DNA of 64,000 nucleotides from NCBI RefSeq assembly GCF_000317515.1, contig NC_019738.1, positions 5,792,001 through 5,856,000 on the forward strand. The letters run 5' to 3'. Below the pieces are notes generated by a model that saw only the letters and a program-made list of their open reading frames with translations, did no database searches and was not told the DNA's origin. Positions 53,154 to 63,539 of the stretch are shown in pieces (position 1 is the stretch's first letter; the number at the start of each line of letters is the position of its first letter). The DNA comes from Allocoleopsis franciscana PCC 7113 (GTDB lineage: Bacteria; Cyanobacteriota; Cyanobacteriia; Cyanobacteriales; Coleofasciculaceae). Position numbers and translations under genes: made by a program.

Positions 53154-53699
53154 TCAATCGTCCAACAGTTGAGTGGGTAAACCATCAATACTTTTCAGAT
53201 TTTTAGCTTGCCAATAGTCTTTAATCCCTTGTTCGCCTTTTTTCGTTGCCCAATCGATAATCATTTTACGTTCTTCTTTCAATTCATAAATGGGCACGCC
53301 ATAACCACAAGATGTTTGTACCGATTCCACAGCAATCATAATAATTTGGCGCTTTCCTGGTAAAGACTCAAATAAGGGGGAGACGGTTTGCCATTCCTGA
53401 TCTCTCGGATGAATGACCCTCCCTTGACCATAAAGGCGTAAAATCATAGGCTGCTCAGAAAAGCTACAAAACATAATCGTGATTCGACCATTTTCAATTA
53501 AGTGAGCAGCGGTTTCATTCCCACTACCGGTTAAGTCGAGATAAGCAACTGTTTGACTATCAATGCAGCGGAATGTATCGATTCCTTTGGGAGATAAGTT
53601 AATCCGACCTTGTTCAGGTGCGGTTGCGGTAAAAAAGATTTTTTGGTCTTTGATAAACTCTTGTAATGACGGATGAATCTCTGTGTAAAATTTAGCCAT
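53154..53699 (-). CDS. Pyridoxamine 5-prime-phosphate oxidase family flavin-binding protein
   Basis: 181 residues, ATG start. FMN-binding split-barrel features: FYTEIHPSLQEFIKDQKIFF, SPKGIDTFRCIDSQTVAYLD, LTGSGNETAAHLIENGRITI, MFCSFSEQPMILRLYGQGRV. It ends with YGVPIYELKEERKMIIDWA and KKGEQGIKDYWQAKN. The family binds FMN or F420, and the subfamily with this C terminus is annotated only as PPOX-like. No substrate can be assigned. Single gene. The MITE-like element at 53731-53893 lies 31 bp upstream of the start and could affect its promoter. Confidence 0.88.
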   Translation of the reverse strand: MAKFYTEIHPSLQEFIKDQKIFFTATAPEQGRINLSPKGIDTFRCIDSQTVAYLDLTGSGNETAAHLIENGRITIMFCSFSEQPMILRLYGQGRVIHPRDQEWQTVSPLFESLPGKRQIIMIAVESVQTSCGYGVPIYELKEERKMIIDWATKKGEQGIKDYWQAKNLKSIDGLPTQLLDD

Positions 53700-53730
53700 T
53701 AATAAACCTCAAATAAAAACCAACTTACTG

Positions 53731-53893
53731 GGGAGCATCCCAAATGTGTAAACTGCCACTCAGACTAGAAGTCTGGGGCTATACAAACGAAGTTCGCCAG
53801 CGCGGACTAATCTTTAGCCTGCGGAGGCAGGCTTGGTTTGTGTAGCTGCGATTTCTAATCGCCTGGTATTTTTGCTTGCATTGGGATGCTCCC
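53731..53893. mobile_element. MITE-like element, 163 bp, with terminal inverted repeats and 8-bp target duplication
   Basis: The ends are GGGAGCATCCCAAATG on the left and CATTGGGATGCTCCC on the right, inverted repeats with one extra A on the left. ACTTACTG occurs on both sides (53723-53730 and 53894-53901), an exact target-site duplication. The inside has further inverted pairs, for example GGCTATACAAAC against GTTTGTGTAGC, so the whole folds into a long hairpin. No coding frame. It would need a transposase supplied elsewhere. The flanking spacers (53700-53722 and 53902-54111) hold no gene. Confidence 0.8.
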
Positions 53894-54111
53894 ACTTACT
53901 GTCAAATCTAGAGGGGATTTGTTATCGTTCAGATAGAGATTAATTAGAGTTGAGTTAAGAAGGTGAACATGAACTAAAACGGGGTGGATTCCAAAGATGA
54001 GTACAGAAAAGTATAATCTCTAAGCTGTACATTTTGTGATGGGCAACGGGAACGCGATCGCAACAGAAGCTAGGGTTATGTTTAGGCTTTTTAGTCTTTA
54101 ATTTAAGTAAC

Positions 54112-55077
54112 CTAAGATGGCGAGCGAGAGCTAGAGCGCTTTTTGAACACCTCTAATAAAGCTTGGGCTTGTTGGGATGGGAGTAGAATAGCTGCTGCAA
54201 TTTTAACCAGTACGATTAATATAATTTTTACGCGCCGCAGCATCAAAGAGTCATATCGAATTGCTTGCCAAAGGAAGCGAACCGCAGCTAAGCCTTTTTT
54301 TCGTTCTAAATTCCCTTCAATCGCTTTAAACATTAGGTATTTGTAACGGCTACCCAGAGCTTCTCGCTTCAGAGGCTGTAGAGACTCAGGAGCTTGGGCG
54401 AAATGCCGTTCAATGACTTTCAAGCTCCCTGCCTCCATCTTCCATACATTAAATGAGGCTGAGTCAGGAGATATTCGGTATAAAATCTGCGGTGAAGGAA
54501 CGGCTACATATTCATAACGAGCTGCCAATCTTAACCATAAATCCCAATCTTCAGCAAAGGCTAACGATTCATCGAATGTCCCGACTTCTTCTAAAGCTTG
54601 TCTGCGAATTAATGGATTAGAACCACTTTCCACAAAATCCCTCAACAATAGCTTTTCGTAAGCATTTCCATTAACTGTAATATGACCCCCAGCGCGTAAA
54701 AATTGACCCGACTCATCAATCCAATCGCTCCAACTATAAGCCACAGCCGCTTGGGGATTTTGCTGCAAAGCTTTTAACTGTGCTTCTAGTTTATCCGGCG
54801 TCCACAAATCATCAGCATCCAAAAAGGAGATAAATTCTCCCTTCGCTTCCGCTAATCCACGATTACGACTTGCAGAAACACCAGAGTTGGGAAATGAGAA
54901 TACTCTAATACGAGCATCTTGTATCTCGTTAACCACGGCTAAAGTTGAGTCTTGAGAACCATCATTAATTACAATTAGTTCAAAGTCAGTGAAGGTTTGG
55001 TTTAAAACAGAATCCATCGTACTTTTAATTGTTTTTTCTCCATTGTAAACAGGAACAATAACTGATATTAATACCAT
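54112..55077 (-). CDS. Family 2 glycosyltransferase, copy A
   Basis: 321 residues, ATG start. GT-A fold pattern: LISVIVPVYNGEKTIKSTMD, FELIVINDGSQDSTLAVV, and the nucleotide-sugar/metal motif SFLDADDLWTPDKLEAQLKA. Also LIRRQALEEVGTFDESLAFA and AEDWDLWLRLAARYEYVAVP with the catalytic-site-like ED-W. The C-terminal 60 residues include hydrophobic helices (RVKIILIVLVKIAAAILLP), so it may be membrane-attached. It is the last gene of the five-gene run, 14 bp after copy B. Donor and acceptor sugars unknown. Confidence 0.9.
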   Translation of the reverse strand: MVLISVIVPVYNGEKTIKSTMDSVLNQTFTDFELIVINDGSQDSTLAVVNEIQDARIRVFSFPNSGVSASRNRGLAEAKGEFISFLDADDLWTPDKLEAQLKALQQNPQAAVAYSWSDWIDESGQFLRAGGHITVNGNAYEKLLLRDFVESGSNPLIRRQALEEVGTFDESLAFAEDWDLWLRLAARYEYVAVPSPQILYRISPDSASFNVWKMEAGSLKVIERHFAQAPESLQPLKREALGSRYKYLMFKAIEGNLERKKGLAAVRFLWQAIRYDSLMLRRVKIILIVLVKIAAAILLPSQQAQALLEVFKKRSSSRSPS

Positions 55078-55091
55078 TGTCTTGATATAAA

Positions 55092-56084
55092 CTATCCTTG
55101 AGCAGTATTTAATTTCATATATCCTAAGAGAGTTTTGGTATTTGATAGAGTTTTAAATTTATTGATAACAGCCTGAGCTAATTTAGGTGTTAGGAGAGTG
55201 ATTGCCGCAATCCTAAACAGTACCTTCCAGATGACTTTTGCTCTCAGTAAAGAGGGGTCGTTTTTGATTGCATTGCAAAGAAACCGAATAGCTGCTATTC
55301 CTTTGCTACGCTCTGGGTAACCTTCAATTGCCTTAAATGTTAGGTACTTGTAACGATTACCGAGGCATTGCGGCTTCAAATACTGTAAAGATTGAGGCGC
55401 AACAGCAAATGCTTTATTAATAACTTGTAAGCTGGATGCCTCCATTTTCCACACATTAAATGAGGCAGAATTAGGAGAAATTCGGTATAAAATTTGTGGC
55501 GATTGCACGGCAACAAACTCATAACGAATAGCTAACCGCAGCCATAAATCCCAATCTTCAGCAGGCGTTACCGAGGGATCGAAACCGCCAACCTCAGTTA
55601 ATGCATCTCGCCGAATTAAAACATTAGAACCATTAGCTACAAAATCATTCAATAAAAGTTTGGCAAAAACCTCTCCCTGTTCGGTATTGTAGCTACCTTT
55701 ACCTAATAACTGGCTCGATTCATCAATCCAATCCGTCCAACTATAAGCCACACCTGCTTTAGGATTGGCTTGCAAAGCGTTCAACTGTGCTTCTAGCTTA
55801 TCGGGTGTCCATAAGTCATCGGCATCAATAAAGGAGATATAGTCACCTTTTGCTAACTCGATTCCCCTGTTGCGACTCGTAGATTGACCAGCATTGGGGT
55901 AGGAAAATATCTGAATGCGGGAGTCTGAGATGCACTCAACAATCTCTAATGTTCTATCTTGTGAACCATCATTAATAACCAGTAATTCAAAATCGGTAAT
56001 CGTTTGATTCAAAACAGATTCAATGGTTTCTTGAATGGTTTTTTCACCATTAAAAACAGGAATAACAACAGAAACTAAAGGCAT
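55092..56084 (-). CDS. Family 2 glycosyltransferase, copy B
   Basis: 330 residues, ATG start. Nearly the same architecture as copy A: LVSVVIPVFNGEKTIQETIE, FELLVINDGSQDRTLEIVEC, ISFIDADDLWTPDKLEAQLN, LIRRDALTEVGGFDPSVTPA and AEDWDLWLRLAIRYEFVAVQ, then hydrophobic C-terminal helices (VLFRIAAITLLTPKLAQAVI). It lies 2 bp downstream of copy C and 14 bp upstream of copy A. Copies A and B share RISP(D/N)SASFNVWKMEA, which C and D lack, so A and B are the closest pair. Confidence 0.9.
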   Translation of the reverse strand: MPLVSVVIPVFNGEKTIQETIESVLNQTITDFELLVINDGSQDRTLEIVECISDSRIQIFSYPNAGQSTSRNRGIELAKGDYISFIDADDLWTPDKLEAQLNALQANPKAGVAYSWTDWIDESSQLLGKGSYNTEQGEVFAKLLLNDFVANGSNVLIRRDALTEVGGFDPSVTPAEDWDLWLRLAIRYEFVAVQSPQILYRISPNSASFNVWKMEASSLQVINKAFAVAPQSLQYLKPQCLGNRYKYLTFKAIEGYPERSKGIAAIRFLCNAIKNDPSLLRAKVIWKVLFRIAAITLLTPKLAQAVINKFKTLSNTKTLLGYMKLNTAQG

Positions 56085-56086
56085 AT

Positions 56087-57073
56087 TTAAAAAGGTTCTA
56101 GTTGCATGAGAGACAGTATCGTATGGAAATTATGGAGTTGCTTTGTTCTGTGTGCTACTCTATAGGCGTATCGATGGGTCAGTAGCAGTACAAGCACACT
56201 CGTTAACAGCATTTTCCAGGTTATTTTCCTCCGCAGCAGTGAGGAGTCATTTATAACAGCATTCCAGAGAAACCTGAGCGCAATTAAGGCACGCGATCGC
56301 GTTGGGAAGCGTTCAAAACACCTGTAAGCAAGAAATCGGTATAAATTGGCAAGGCTGTGGCTTTTTAGGTGCTGTAGCGAGTCAGGAGCACGCTCAAAGG
56401 AAAGATCAATGACTCGCTTACAAGCGGATGCCATCCTTAGCAGATTCGCCGAGGCAGAAGTAGGGGATTGTCGATATAAAATATGTGGGTAGGGTACGGC
56501 GACAAAATGATAGCGTGCTGCCAATCGTATCCATAGTTCCCAATCTTCGGCGGGGGGAAGCGACTCATCAAAAGTACCCACTTCTTCTAAAGCTTGCCGA
56601 CGAACTAAAGGGTTAGAACCATTGTCTAAAAAATCGCATAACAAGAGCTTGGCATAAACATCCCCACTAGTAGTACTTTGACTCGCTTCCCTTAAAAAAT
56701 ATCCATTCTCATCAATACATTGACTCCAACTGTAAGCGACTACTGCTTCAGGATTGTCTTGGAGTGCTTTGAGTTGAGCCTCTAACTTGTCAGGCTTCCA
56801 TAAATCGTCAGCATCTAAGAAAGCGAGAAATTCACCAGTACTGTGAGAAATTCCTCGATTGCGGCTAGCGGCTTGCTTGGCATTGGGGTAGGAAAATACC
56901 TGCAAACGAGGGTCTTTGATACTATTGACAATCTCTAATGTTTTATCTTGCGACCCATCATTAATGACAATAATTTCAAAATCCTGAAATGTTTGGTTTA
57001 AGACAGAGTCGATCGTTTCTTGAATGGTCTTTTCAGCATTGTAAGCCGGAATAATCACTGAGATCAGTGGCAT
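56087..57073 (-). CDS. Family 2 glycosyltransferase, copy C
   Basis: 328 residues, ATG start. Signature segments: LISVIIPAYNAEKTIQETID, FEIIVINDGSQDKTLEIVNS, LAFLDADDLWKPDKLEAQLK, LVRRQALEEVGTFDESLPPA and AEDWELWIRLAARYHFVAVP. The C-terminal third diverges from the other copies (CFERFPTRSRALIALRFLWN) and has hydrophobic segments. Gaps of 2 bp to copy B and 36 bp to copy D place it in the same transcript. Each copy may add a different sugar to one repeat unit; that is inference. Confidence 0.9.
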   Translation of the reverse strand: MPLISVIIPAYNAEKTIQETIDSVLNQTFQDFEIIVINDGSQDKTLEIVNSIKDPRLQVFSYPNAKQAASRNRGISHSTGEFLAFLDADDLWKPDKLEAQLKALQDNPEAVVAYSWSQCIDENGYFLREASQSTTSGDVYAKLLLCDFLDNGSNPLVRRQALEEVGTFDESLPPAEDWELWIRLAARYHFVAVPYPHILYRQSPTSASANLLRMASACKRVIDLSFERAPDSLQHLKSHSLANLYRFLAYRCFERFPTRSRALIALRFLWNAVINDSSLLRRKITWKMLLTSVLVLLLTHRYAYRVAHRTKQLHNFHTILSLMQLEPF

Positions 57074-57109
57074 ATTAGCTCCAGTTAGCAGATTAGGTGT
57101 TGGTTTTGG

Positions 57110-58099
57110 TTAAGGAATATCAGTTTTGAAGTACCTCAGCAAATCCTTGTGGATATGGGGAAGAGGAGGAGATTGCCAAATAATTTCTTCAGCTTTTTTA
57201 GGGGGATACAAAATCCACAAAGCTACTTTATGCATCACTTTTCGCATGGCAGGTAGTTTCAAAAATTCCTCATCATTCATAATTAGTTTTCCGATAAATT
57301 TAGCCGCTAGTAAGCCTCGTTTTCGAGTTGTTGGGCCATCTAAAACTTTAAAACTTAGATATCTGTAAAGGTTAGCCCAGGTATATTTTTTCAAGTACTG
57401 TAAGGATGGAGGAGCATCTTTGTAAGCTCGCTTTAAAACTTTCACACAAGCGGCTTCTTGTCTCGCCACATCACCAGACATTGACTTGGCAGATAATCGA
57501 TATAAGATTTGAGGAGAAGGCACAGCCACAAAGGGATAGCGAGCCGCCAGCCGCAAAAAGATGTCCCAATCTTCAGCCGCAGGTAGTGATTCATCAAAGC
57601 CACCGACTTCGATTAAAGCCTGCCGACGAATCAGTGCGTTAGAGCCATTTTCCAAAAAATCAATCACTAAAAGCTTCCGTAAAACATCGCCGCTAGCCGT
57701 TAAATAGCCACCTCGGCGTAAAAAATTACTGGATTCATCAATATAATCAGTCCAGCTATAAGCAACAGCCGCTTGGGGATTTTCTTGAAGTGCTTTTAAC
57801 TGAGCTTCTAGTTTATCAGGCGTCCACAGGTCATCACCATCTATAAAAGAAATATATTCACCGATAGCATGAGACGTTCCTCGATTGCGACTTGCCGCTA
57901 AACCAGCATTGGGGTAGGAAAAGACTTGCAATCGGTGGTCTTTGATGCTAGAAACAACCTCCAATGTTTTATCTGTAGAACCATCATTAATGATAATTAG
58001 CTCAAACTCTTGAAAGGTTTGATTTAAAACAGAATTAATGGTTTCTTGAATTGTCTTTTCGCCATTATAAACGGGGATAACTACAGAGACAGTTACCAT
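57110..58099 (-). CDS. Family 2 glycosyltransferase, copy D
   Basis: 329 residues, ATG start. VTVSVVIPVYNGEKTIQETI, FELIIINDGSTDKTLEVVSS, ISFIDGDDLWTPDKLEAQLK (GDD instead of ADD at the metal motif), LIRRQALIEVGGFDESLPAA and AEDWDIFLRLAARYPFVAVP. The C terminus is less hydrophobic than in A and B. First of the four transferase genes in transcription order, 17 bp after the pyruvyltransferase gene. Confidence 0.9.
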   Translation of the reverse strand: MVTVSVVIPVYNGEKTIQETINSVLNQTFQEFELIIINDGSTDKTLEVVSSIKDHRLQVFSYPNAGLAASRNRGTSHAIGEYISFIDGDDLWTPDKLEAQLKALQENPQAAVAYSWTDYIDESSNFLRRGGYLTASGDVLRKLLVIDFLENGSNALIRRQALIEVGGFDESLPAAEDWDIFLRLAARYPFVAVPSPQILYRLSAKSMSGDVARQEAACVKVLKRAYKDAPPSLQYLKKYTWANLYRYLSFKVLDGPTTRKRGLLAAKFIGKLIMNDEEFLKLPAMRKVMHKVALWILYPPKKAEEIIWQSPPLPHIHKDLLRYFKTDIP

Positions 58100-58116
58100 A
58101 GTAGATATTCTCTCAG

Positions 58117-59250
58117 TTATGAGTTGGATGGCTCTGCGAATCGAGAGAGCAGTTCTTCGACGGATTCTTTGACTTGTGAAGGTTCTTTGATAAATTTACA
58201 ATAAGGAATTTGATACGTCCAAGTCTCATAAAATGATTCATTTTTATAGTAAGAATTGGGCAGTAATATATTAGGAATCCCCAGTAAAGTAGAGAGAATA
58301 TGACCGTGTAATCGGTTGCTAATGACTAAACGACTCTGAAGCAATTGATAGACCCCAGTGTGCATCAAACTCCAAGAGAAGCGGAGAAGGAATTGATCGG
58401 GAAGGGAATCGAGTTTACGAGCATAGGGATGAAATCGTTCCCATTTTTGCCGGGGAAGCCATTGTTTAGGGTGAGCTAACCCTCGTTGCCAACCTTCCCG
58501 AACGAGTAAAACCATGCCGGGAAGACGCCAATACCATTCCTTCAGCTCTCCAAACTGTCCTCTTCCTCGGTAAATCCATTGTTTTGGTGATTCATCCCAC
58601 TCTTGAACGACTAAATTCGGCATTCCCAAAGCACTCGGTGAGAAAGTTTTCTCTAATTCGGTATCATCTCTACAGAGATAAAGAATCGGACGTTTAGAGT
58701 TAAATTTATAAGCAGGCATCGGTATATTAACCATACCAAATACCATATCTGGTGCTTTAATAACCTGACAGTTAGAAAAATGTTTCAACGCTAGTTCATA
58801 ACTATAATCATCCCGCGTAAACAAAGTTAAATTGGGATGAGCATTAAAGATAGCCGCCGCTCGATTTAAATTTTCATCATTCGTAAAATAGATACATTGC
58901 GGCATAATAATAATCGGGCGATCGCGATATTGGGAAATGATGCGTTCGCGAAAGAGTTGATGGTGAGGCCAAAGGTCGCCCAAGTTCCCGCCACCTTGTA
59001 AAATGAGCGGCGCTTCTTTACTCAGCCGTTGTTCTAACCGTTGCTCCGAGAAATCATAAATGCTGGCAATATAGTTTATTTTGGCTTTGATGACATCCGT
59101 GATGTAAAAAATTGTAGCCAAACCAATCAGATGATCTCCAATATTGAAATAGTCTGGATAATCCAGTAAGGCACACTCCTCTAAGCTTCCAATTTTTTCT
59201 AAAGCGGTATGGAGACTATCCCTGATTTTTTCTAGCGTTGAAAGATCCAT
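58117..59250 (-). CDS. Polysaccharide pyruvyl transferase family protein
   Basis: 377 residues, ATG start. N-terminal IGSLEECALLDYPDYFNIGD and HLIGLATIFYITDVIKAKIN, the GT-B-like LILQGGGNLGDLWPHHQLFR, RPIIIMPQCIYFTNDENLNR, LFTRDDYSYELALKHFSNCQ, and the C-terminal LQSRLVISNRLHGHILSTLL with GIPNILLPNSYY. The family (ExoV, WcaK, CsaB) transfers pyruvate from phosphoenolpyruvate to sugars of exopolysaccharides, giving acidic ketals. It is the first gene of the run with the four glycosyltransferases, so the operon probably builds or decorates an extracellular polysaccharide. No polymerase, flippase or export gene is in the run. Confidence 0.9.
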   Translation of the reverse strand: MDLSTLEKIRDSLHTALEKIGSLEECALLDYPDYFNIGDHLIGLATIFYITDVIKAKINYIASIYDFSEQRLEQRLSKEAPLILQGGGNLGDLWPHHQLFRERIISQYRDRPIIIMPQCIYFTNDENLNRAAAIFNAHPNLTLFTRDDYSYELALKHFSNCQVIKAPDMVFGMVNIPMPAYKFNSKRPILYLCRDDTELEKTFSPSALGMPNLVVQEWDESPKQWIYRGRGQFGELKEWYWRLPGMVLLVREGWQRGLAHPKQWLPRQKWERFHPYARKLDSLPDQFLLRFSWSLMHTGVYQLLQSRLVISNRLHGHILSTLLGIPNILLPNSYYKNESFYETWTYQIPYCKFIKEPSQVKESVEELLSRFAEPSNS

Positions 59251-59382
59251 AAGAGCATCTTGCCTAAAATGATTCTGGCCACAATAGTATGCAGTGGATG
59301 CATCTGTGATTGATGCATCTAATACTATCTAACTTGCTCAACAGATATCTGAATCACTCTTGAAAATCTAGCTCAAGCCTTA

Positions 59383-62043
59383 TCAGCCAGGAGTTTGGAC
59401 TGCTGATAAGCTTAGTAGTACCTTTTTATTAAAGGTGAGGCTGTTATCGACACAATCAATGATAATCGTGTCTCCCTCAACAAAGGTATTCTCAAGGATT
59501 TTTGTCGCGATCGCATTTTCCAATTCCCGCTGAATCGCCCGTTTAAGTGGACGCGCCCCGTATACCGGATCGTAACCGACTTCAACGATGTAATCTTGAG
59601 CTGTTGACGAAAGTTCAAGCTTAATTTTTTGGTCAGCTAATAGACGCTCAATCCGTTTGAGCTGAATCCTGACAATCTGGCTGAGTTCGCTGCGATTCAA
59701 GGTGTGGAAGATGATGATGTCGTCAACACGGTTGACAAATTCGGGACGGAAGTGTTTGCGTAAGGCAACAGTCACCCGCTTGCGCATCTCTTCATACTGC
59801 GAATCATCCCCAGCCACATTTAAAATATGGTCACTGCCAATATTGCTGGTCATCACGATGATCGTATTGGAAAAATCCACCGTTCTCCCTTGAGAGTCGG
59901 TAATGCGTCCATCATCGAGGACTTGTAGCAAAATGTTGAACACATCTGGGTGTGCCTTTTCCACCTCATCCAACAGCACCACCGAGTAAGGACGGCGGCG
60001 AATCGCTTCCGAGAGTTGACCGCCTTCTTCATAGCCCACATATCCCGGAGGCGCACCCACTAGCCGCGAGACGGCGTGTTTTTCCATATACTCGGACATG
60101 TCGATTCTGACTAAGGCATCCTGGCTGTCAAACAGGAATTGGGCGATCGCTCTTGCCAATTCCGTCTTACCCACACCGGTTGGCCCCAGGAACAAGAAGG
60201 AACCGATGGGGCGTCCGGGGTCTTTCATACCCGCCCTCGCCCGACGAATCGCTGCCGCCACGGAAGTCACCGCTTCAGTTTGCCCAATGACCCGTTGATG
60301 TAAATGCCCTTCTAGCTGTAATAGCTTTTGGCGTTCCGTCTCTAGCAAGCGGTTAACTGGAATCCCCGTCCAATTCGCCACAATTTCGGCAATATCCGCC
60401 TCGGTGACTTGTTCACGGGATAAGGCACGCCCCTCCGCTTGGAGCTCTAAGAGCATCCCTTCTTTGCTATCGCGATCGCGCTGTAATGTTTCTAACTTGC
60501 CATATTTAAGTTGAGCTGCCTTATTCAAGTCGTAAGCACGTTCAGCCTGCTCAATTTGTACCCGAATTTGGTCTTCTTCTTTCTTCAGGTTATTGATTTC
60601 TTCGCGAAGTTTCTTCTCCTCTTCCCACCGTCCTTCCAGCGTGGCGTGTTTTTCCTCCAGAGTGAGAATTTCTTGTTCAATGCGTTCGAGGCGCTCTCGC
60701 GAAGCACGGTAGGCGTTACTGGTGGTGGGCAGATTCTGTTGATTTTCTGTATCTAGAGACAGTTTTTCCATCTTGAGCTGCATCAGCCGTCGCTCAATGG
60801 TCTCTAATTCCACCGGTTTGGAGGTCATCTCCATTTTCAGCTTGGCGGCGGCTTCATCGACTAAGTCAATGGCTTTATCGGGCAGGAATCGATCGGTAAT
60901 ATAGCGATCAGAAAGAGTAGCCGCTGCCACTAGCGCCGAGTCCGTAATAATCACATTGTGGTGGACTTCGTAGCGTTCCTTCAGCCCCCGCAAAATCGAA
61001 ATCGTATTCTCTACGGTGGGTTGACTGACATAGACTTGTTGAAAGCGACGTTCCAGTGCCGCGTCTTTTTCAATGTGCTTGCGGTACTCATCCAGAGTAG
61101 TGGCTCCAATACAGCGCAGTTCCCCCCGCGCCAGCATGGGTTTGAGCAAGTTTCCTGCATCCATTGCCCCTTGGGTTGCTCCCGCACCGACGACGGTGTG
61201 CAATTCATCGATAAAGAGGACAATTTGACCATCGGAGTGGGTCACTTCCCGAAGGACAGCTTTGAGTCGGTCTTCAAATTCTCCTCGATATTTGGCACCG
61301 GCAATCAGACTGCCCATATCTAAGGAAATGAGTTGGCGGTTTTTCAGGGATTCCGGAACATCCCCATTAACAATACGCTGGGCCAGGGCTTCTGCGATCG
61401 CGGTTTTCCCAACTCCAGGCTCTCCAATCAGAACTGGGTTATTCTTAGAGCGACGAGAAAGCACCTGAATCACGCGACGAATTTCTTCATCCCGTCCAAT
61501 CACTGGGTCAAGTTTCCCGCTACGAGCTTGCTCTGTTAAATCCCGCCCGTACTTCTCTAGGGCGTTGTAGCGATTTTCAGGATTTTGGTCAGTAACCTTT
61601 TGACTCCCCCGTGTGGCTTTGGCTGCGGCTTCTAGCTTTGGGGTATCCACATTATGGGTTTTGAGCAACCGCCGTCCGACGCGGTCATCTTCTGCTAAGG
61701 CTAAAAGCAAATGTTCTACAGCAATGTATTCATCTTGAAAATTGGTGCGGAACCCCTCAGCCTTATCCAGCATGATATCCAAGCCGCGACCGAGGTAGAG
61801 TTGGTCAACAGTACCCACTTTCGGTTGGCGGTTGGCGAAGGCTTCCAGTTGTTGCTTAAACCGAGCCACATCAACTGTAACCTTGGTAAGAATTAGATTC
61901 GCCAGCCCCTCTTGTTCCAGCAGGGCAATCGCCACATGCTCCACCTCTAGCGTTTGGTTCTTGAAGAGTTTGGCAACGTCTTGAGATTGTGCGATCGCTT
62001 TCCAGGCTGTCTCCGTAAACTTGTTCGGGTCTGTGGGCTGCAT
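59383..62043 (-). CDS. clpB: ATP-dependent chaperone ClpB
   Basis: 886 residues, ATG start, full length. N domain at 1-150 ([40 protein letters not shown]). NBD1 has Walker [11 protein letters not shown] near 206 and Walker [11 protein letters not shown]. The middle coiled-coil domain is at about 400-530 ([20 protein letters not shown]). NBD2 has Walker [11 protein letters not shown] near 617, [15 protein letters not shown], and a C-terminal [19 protein letters not shown]. The hexamer pulls proteins out of aggregates together with DnaK. No CIRCE element is seen in the 200 bp upstream. It is separated from the polysaccharide operon by 132 bp. Confidence 0.97.
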   Translation of the reverse strand: MQPTDPNKFTETAWKAIAQSQDVAKLFKNQTLEVEHVAIALLEQEGLANLILTKVTVDVARFKQQLEAFANRQPKVGTVDQLYLGRGLDIMLDKAEGFRTNFQDEYIAVEHLLLALAEDDRVGRRLLKTHNVDTPKLEAAAKATRGSQKVTDQNPENRYNALEKYGRDLTEQARSGKLDPVIGRDEEIRRVIQVLSRRSKNNPVLIGEPGVGKTAIAEALAQRIVNGDVPESLKNRQLISLDMGSLIAGAKYRGEFEDRLKAVLREVTHSDGQIVLFIDELHTVVGAGATQGAMDAGNLLKPMLARGELRCIGATTLDEYRKHIEKDAALERRFQQVYVSQPTVENTISILRGLKERYEVHHNVIITDSALVAAATLSDRYITDRFLPDKAIDLVDEAAAKLKMEMTSKPVELETIERRLMQLKMEKLSLDTENQQNLPTTSNAYRASRERLERIEQEILTLEEKHATLEGRWEEEKKLREEINNLKKEEDQIRVQIEQAERAYDLNKAAQLKYGKLETLQRDRDSKEGMLLELQAEGRALSREQVTEADIAEIVANWTGIPVNRLLETERQKLLQLEGHLHQRVIGQTEAVTSVAAAIRRARAGMKDPGRPIGSFLFLGPTGVGKTELARAIAQFLFDSQDALVRIDMSEYMEKHAVSRLVGAPPGYVGYEEGGQLSEAIRRRPYSVVLLDEVEKAHPDVFNILLQVLDDGRITDSQGRTVDFSNTIIVMTSNIGSDHILNVAGDDSQYEEMRKRVTVALRKHFRPEFVNRVDDIIIFHTLNRSELSQIVRIQLKRIERLLADQKIKLELSSTAQDYIVEVGYDPVYGARPLKRAIQRELENAIATKILENTFVEGDTIIIDCVDNSLTFNKKVLLSLSAVQTPG

Positions 62044-62204
62044 TTCCTAATAATGAATTCCAATTAAAAACTATCTCCCCAGTCGCAGTATAACAATCTC
62101 CTCTACTCAACTCGGTATCCATTAAGCGGGAAATATGGATGGGGAAGGATGAGCGAGGATTAGGTCAAGACTTACCTATTCTCTGGCTTAATACATCATG
62201 TTCA

Positions 62205-62230
62205 TAGGAGCAAGGCATACCTTGCCCCTA
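62205..62230. repeat. Intergenic palindrome TAGGAGCAAGG...CCTTGCCCCTA
   Basis: Arms of 11 bases with one mismatch and a CATA loop, 14 bp beyond the ispH stop codon. The TAGGGGCAAGGCATGCCTTGC type is a frequent palindromic repeat in cyanobacterial spacers. No T-run. Confidence 0.5.
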
Positions 62231-62243
62231 CATGTAGAAAACC

Positions 62244-63449
62244 CTAAACCACCGCCACCGCCTTCAGCGCAAAAATCTTCTCGATCGCATCCTCCACCAC
62301 TTTATCCGGTGTGGATGCTCCAGAAGTAACCCCGACAACAATTTTTCCAGCAGGAAGCCAGTTTTGGGTCATTTCCAAATCACGCCCTAATGGCTTATGT
62401 TCCACCTGATTTTCTGACCCTATTCGGGCCGCACTATCGATGTGATAGGAAGGAATCCCCCGCTCAATTGCAATTTGTTGCAGTTGGGTGGTGTTGGAGG
62501 AGTTGAAGCCGCCAATCACCACCATCAAGTCTAACTTTTGTTCAACTAGCCCCAACATGGCATCTTGCCGCTCTTGGGTGGCATCACAGATGGTGTTAAA
62601 GCTGTGGAAGTGATTGTTTAAGTCCGTCGGGCCATACTTCTTCATCATCGTGCGCTCAAATAGCTTACCAATCTGCTCGGTTTCGCTTTTGAGCATGGTG
62701 GTTTGGTTGGCAATGCCAATTTGCTCTAAATCCCGATCCGGGTCAAACCCTGAAGAACAAGCGCGACTAAACTTGGTCATAAACTCGTCACGATTTCCGC
62801 CGTGGAGAATATAATCCGCGACATACTCTGCCTCTTTTAGATTGAGTACCACTAAGTATTTCCCGGCAAAGGAACTGGTGGCGACGGTTTCTTCGTGTTT
62901 GTACTTACCGTGAATAATCGAGGTGTAGTCTTTTTTCTTGTGCTTCTCAACGGTATTCCAAACTTTGGACACCCAGGGACAGGTGGTATCGACAATTTTG
63001 CAGTTTTTGTCGTTTAACAACTGCATTTCCTGGACACTAGCACCAAAAGCTGGTAGTATTACCACGTCACCGCTATCGACAACGGAAAAGTCTTTTTTCC
63101 CGCCCTGAACTGGAATAAACCCGACTTCCATTTCCTGCAAGCGCTGATTCACGGATGGGTTATGAATGATTTCATTAGTCATCCAAATGCGCTCAGTGGG
63201 GAAGTGTTGACGAGCTTCATAAGCCATCGCCACGGCTCGCTCTACCCCCCAACAAAAGCCAAAGGCTTCCGCCAGTAAGATGGTAACTTCTCCCCGCTGA
63301 AGTCGATAGTTGTTGCTACGAATTTCTTGAATCAGGTTACTTTGATATTCTGACTGTAGCTGAGTGGCAACTTCGGCTTCGTGACCAAATCCCTTGCGAT
63401 GGTAATTTTCTGAACTATGGAGCGATCGCTTAAAGGCTTTTGTATCCAT
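62244..63449 (-). CDS. ispH: 4-hydroxy-3-methylbut-2-enyl diphosphate reductase (IspH/LytB)
   Basis: 401 residues, ATG start. The length fits the longer plant/cyanobacterial form, with about 60 extra N-terminal residues over the 316-residue E. coli enzyme. The iron-sulfur Cys are visible in [40 protein letters not shown] and [20 protein letters not shown]. The enzyme makes IPP and DMAPP in the last step of the MEP isoprenoid pathway. Transcribed alone, between clpB and a hydrolase gene on the same strand. Confidence 0.97.
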   Translation of the reverse strand: MDTKAFKRSLHSSENYHRKGFGHEAEVATQLQSEYQSNLIQEIRSNNYRLQRGEVTILLAEAFGFCWGVERAVAMAYEARQHFPTERIWMTNEIIHNPSVNQRLQEMEVGFIPVQGGKKDFSVVDSGDVVILPAFGASVQEMQLLNDKNCKIVDTTCPWVSKVWNTVEKHKKKDYTSIIHGKYKHEETVATSSFAGKYLVVLNLKEAEYVADYILHGGNRDEFMTKFSRACSSGFDPDRDLEQIGIANQTTMLKSETEQIGKLFERTMMKKYGPTDLNNHFHSFNTICDATQERQDAMLGLVEQKLDLMVVIGGFNSSNTTQLQQIAIERGIPSYHIDSAARIGSENQVEHKPLGRDLEMTQNWLPAGKIVVGVTSGASTPDKVVEDAIEKIFALKAVAVV

Positions 63450-63539
63450 GCAGCGTGTCCTACCTTTCGGATTGTAAATAACTCTTAATTCCCCTTGATC
63501 ATAGAATGTCAGAGTCTTGTTACTGGGAGAGTTACCTGT

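Noticed and set aside
62044-62243. CIRCE heat-shock operator upstream of clpB
   Set aside because: No TTAGCACTC/GAGTGCTAA pair is present in this stretch.
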